A DNA stretch of 64,000 nt, from the NCBI GenBank assembly GCA_013365365.1, contig JABVXU010000056.1:1-64000 (forward strand), in the 5' to 3' direction. Shown piece after piece: positions 63,066 through 64,000 of this stretch. Position numbers and translations under genes: made by a program. Position 1 is the stretch's first letter, and every line of letters starts with the position of its first letter. This DNA comes from Cruorifilaria tuberocauda (taxonomy: Eukaryota; Nematoda; Chromadorea; Rhabditida; Onchocercidae). The notes under the pieces were generated by a model. The model made no database searches. It worked only from the letters and a program-made list of their open reading frames with translations, and was not told the origin of the DNA.

Positions 63066-64000
63066 ATGGATCTATCAGAATATCAATTTGTATGTATTCA
63101 ATTAATTCTTTCACTTATTTCATTATTATTAGCAAATGTAATAACTTCCAACATTTTACAAAAAAATCTCTTTTTTTCCGTTAAAATTCATGTAATATCG
63201 TTTATGGAAGAGTTTAAATTTACATTTGATATAGTCAAATGCTTTAATCTAAAGCAGTATATTGCTGTTTAAGTTTCAATTTTAATAATCTTCAGGGAGC
63301 TGGTGATGCGGCGGAAATTAAAGCACAAATAAATGAGATCACTAATAGCGAAAGAGTCAAAAAATGGAAGGATGAACTTTTAAGTTTTTTTTCAGTGTCT
63401 ACAAAATTAGAAATTACAGAAAAGCGTGGAGTAACATTTTGTTGTACAGGATGTTAGCTTTGTAAAGTTACACTTTGGTTTCGATAAGAGAAAGCAGAAT
63501 ATTGTAAAATAATCATATTCTTCATTCACTGTATGGAAATGTTCGATTTTAGTTAAATATATTGAATTTTTTGTTACAGAAGAGACTCTCATCAGAGTTG
63601 CAGACCGCTCATGAAAATTCCCTGATTCTGATGAATGCCTATCAAGCGAAAGTAGAGAGAGCCGAGAAAGAGCGAGATTTTTTATCGACTAAAGTACAAG
63701 TTTTCCTACTTTATATGCTGAGTTCAGGGGGCAACCGTTTAAAGATTTTTCAAAAACCAAGAAAGGCATTCATCTAGGCACCCATACTTATTAAATTTTC
63801 AGTTAGCGATATTTGAGGCGAGACATAGTCGTATGGAGGAAGTGATAAAGGATTATGAAGAAAGAAATTCTAAGTTACAAAATTTTTTACTGGTATGTTG
63901 GATGTCGAGAATTGGAAAAGAAGATTATGACAACGATATCTTTTATTTTCTGCATTTTGAACATGAATCCTCATTATAATATTTTGTAGTCTTTATTCTT
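63066..64000 (+). CDS. coiled-coil protein, probable TACC family (5' part, cut by window end)
   Basis: Four exons in frame: 63066-63089 (MDLSEYQF), 63296-63430, 63580-63699 and 63803-63892, the last ending in a GT donor; the gene continues past the window. The protein is short at the N-terminus and becomes a continuous coiled coil: KRLSSELQTAHENSLILM, AKVERAEKERDFLSTKV and FEARHSRMEEVIKDYEERNS. The last block resembles the TACC-domain pattern (F..R...MK.V...Y..NE..L). This would suit a small nematode TACC (tac-1-like), which regulates centrosomal microtubules with ch-TOG/ZYG-9. Alternatives are other coiled-coil proteins such as taxilin-like ones; the missing 3' half would decide. Confidence 0.5.

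Noticed and set aside
1..64000. CRISPR arrays, bacterial operons, riboswitches
   Set aside because: The sequence is eukaryotic (spliced genes, eukaryotic initiator tRNA); the tandem arrays have no spacer structure.

Overview
This is nuclear DNA from a nematode, most likely a filarial parasite (Onchocerca/Brugia/Loa-like). The evidence is a very AT-rich background with poly-T runs and simple repeats, small coding exons joined by GT..AG introns with TTTCAG-type acceptors, and an invertebrate gene set that includes a secreted-looking omega glutathione transferase. Species cannot be fixed from sequence alone. All exon models were built by eye from reading frame, splice sites and family similarity, so individual boundaries may be off by a few bases.

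Layout. 1-11.8 kb: gene-free, AT-rich and packed with micro- and minisatellites. 11.9-15.3 kb (+): an F-box-like gene with a 54-bp minisatellite in one intron; it stops 17 bp before an isolated MLH1 C-terminal fragment (15.35-15.6 kb). 16.1-17.7 kb (+): omega-class GST with a signal-peptide-like, Cys-rich N-terminal extension. This gene lies exactly between two halves of a sequence that is contiguous and inverted at 22.84-23.30 kb. 19.4-22.3 kb (+): mitochondrial DnaJ (Tid1/DNAJA3 type). 26.8-29.1 kb (+): serpin with an atypical hinge. 30.7-38.2 kb (-): paxillin with LD motifs, four LIM domains and two alternative first exons. 40.2-43.2 kb (-): METTL16/mett-10 RNA m6A methyltransferase. 44.5-49.3 kb (+): single-pass multi-EGF membrane protein. 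49.48-49.55 kb (-): initiator tRNA-Met. 49.9-51.4 kb (-): ZNRD2/SSSCA1-like zinc-ribbon protein. 52.1-60.8 kb (+): FANCI (Fanconi anaemia I). 63.07 kb to the end (+): 5' part of a coiled-coil gene, probably TACC/tac-1.

The genes do not form one pathway. They cover redox defence (GST), mitochondrial folding (DnaJ), adhesion (paxillin, EGF protein), RNA modification and translation (METTL16, tRNA-iMet), and DNA repair (FANCI, MLH1 fragment). Three neighbouring pairs are head-to-head and could share promoters or sit in small regulatory gaps (METTL16/EGF, ZNRD2/FANCI) or are tail-to-tail (serpin/paxillin).

Most worth a second look: the inverted duplication with and without the GST gene; the F-box/MLH1 junction; the GST N-terminal extension; the second paxillin start; the loss of the expected FANCI ubiquitin-acceptor lysine; non-GT splice donors; and the serpin hinge.
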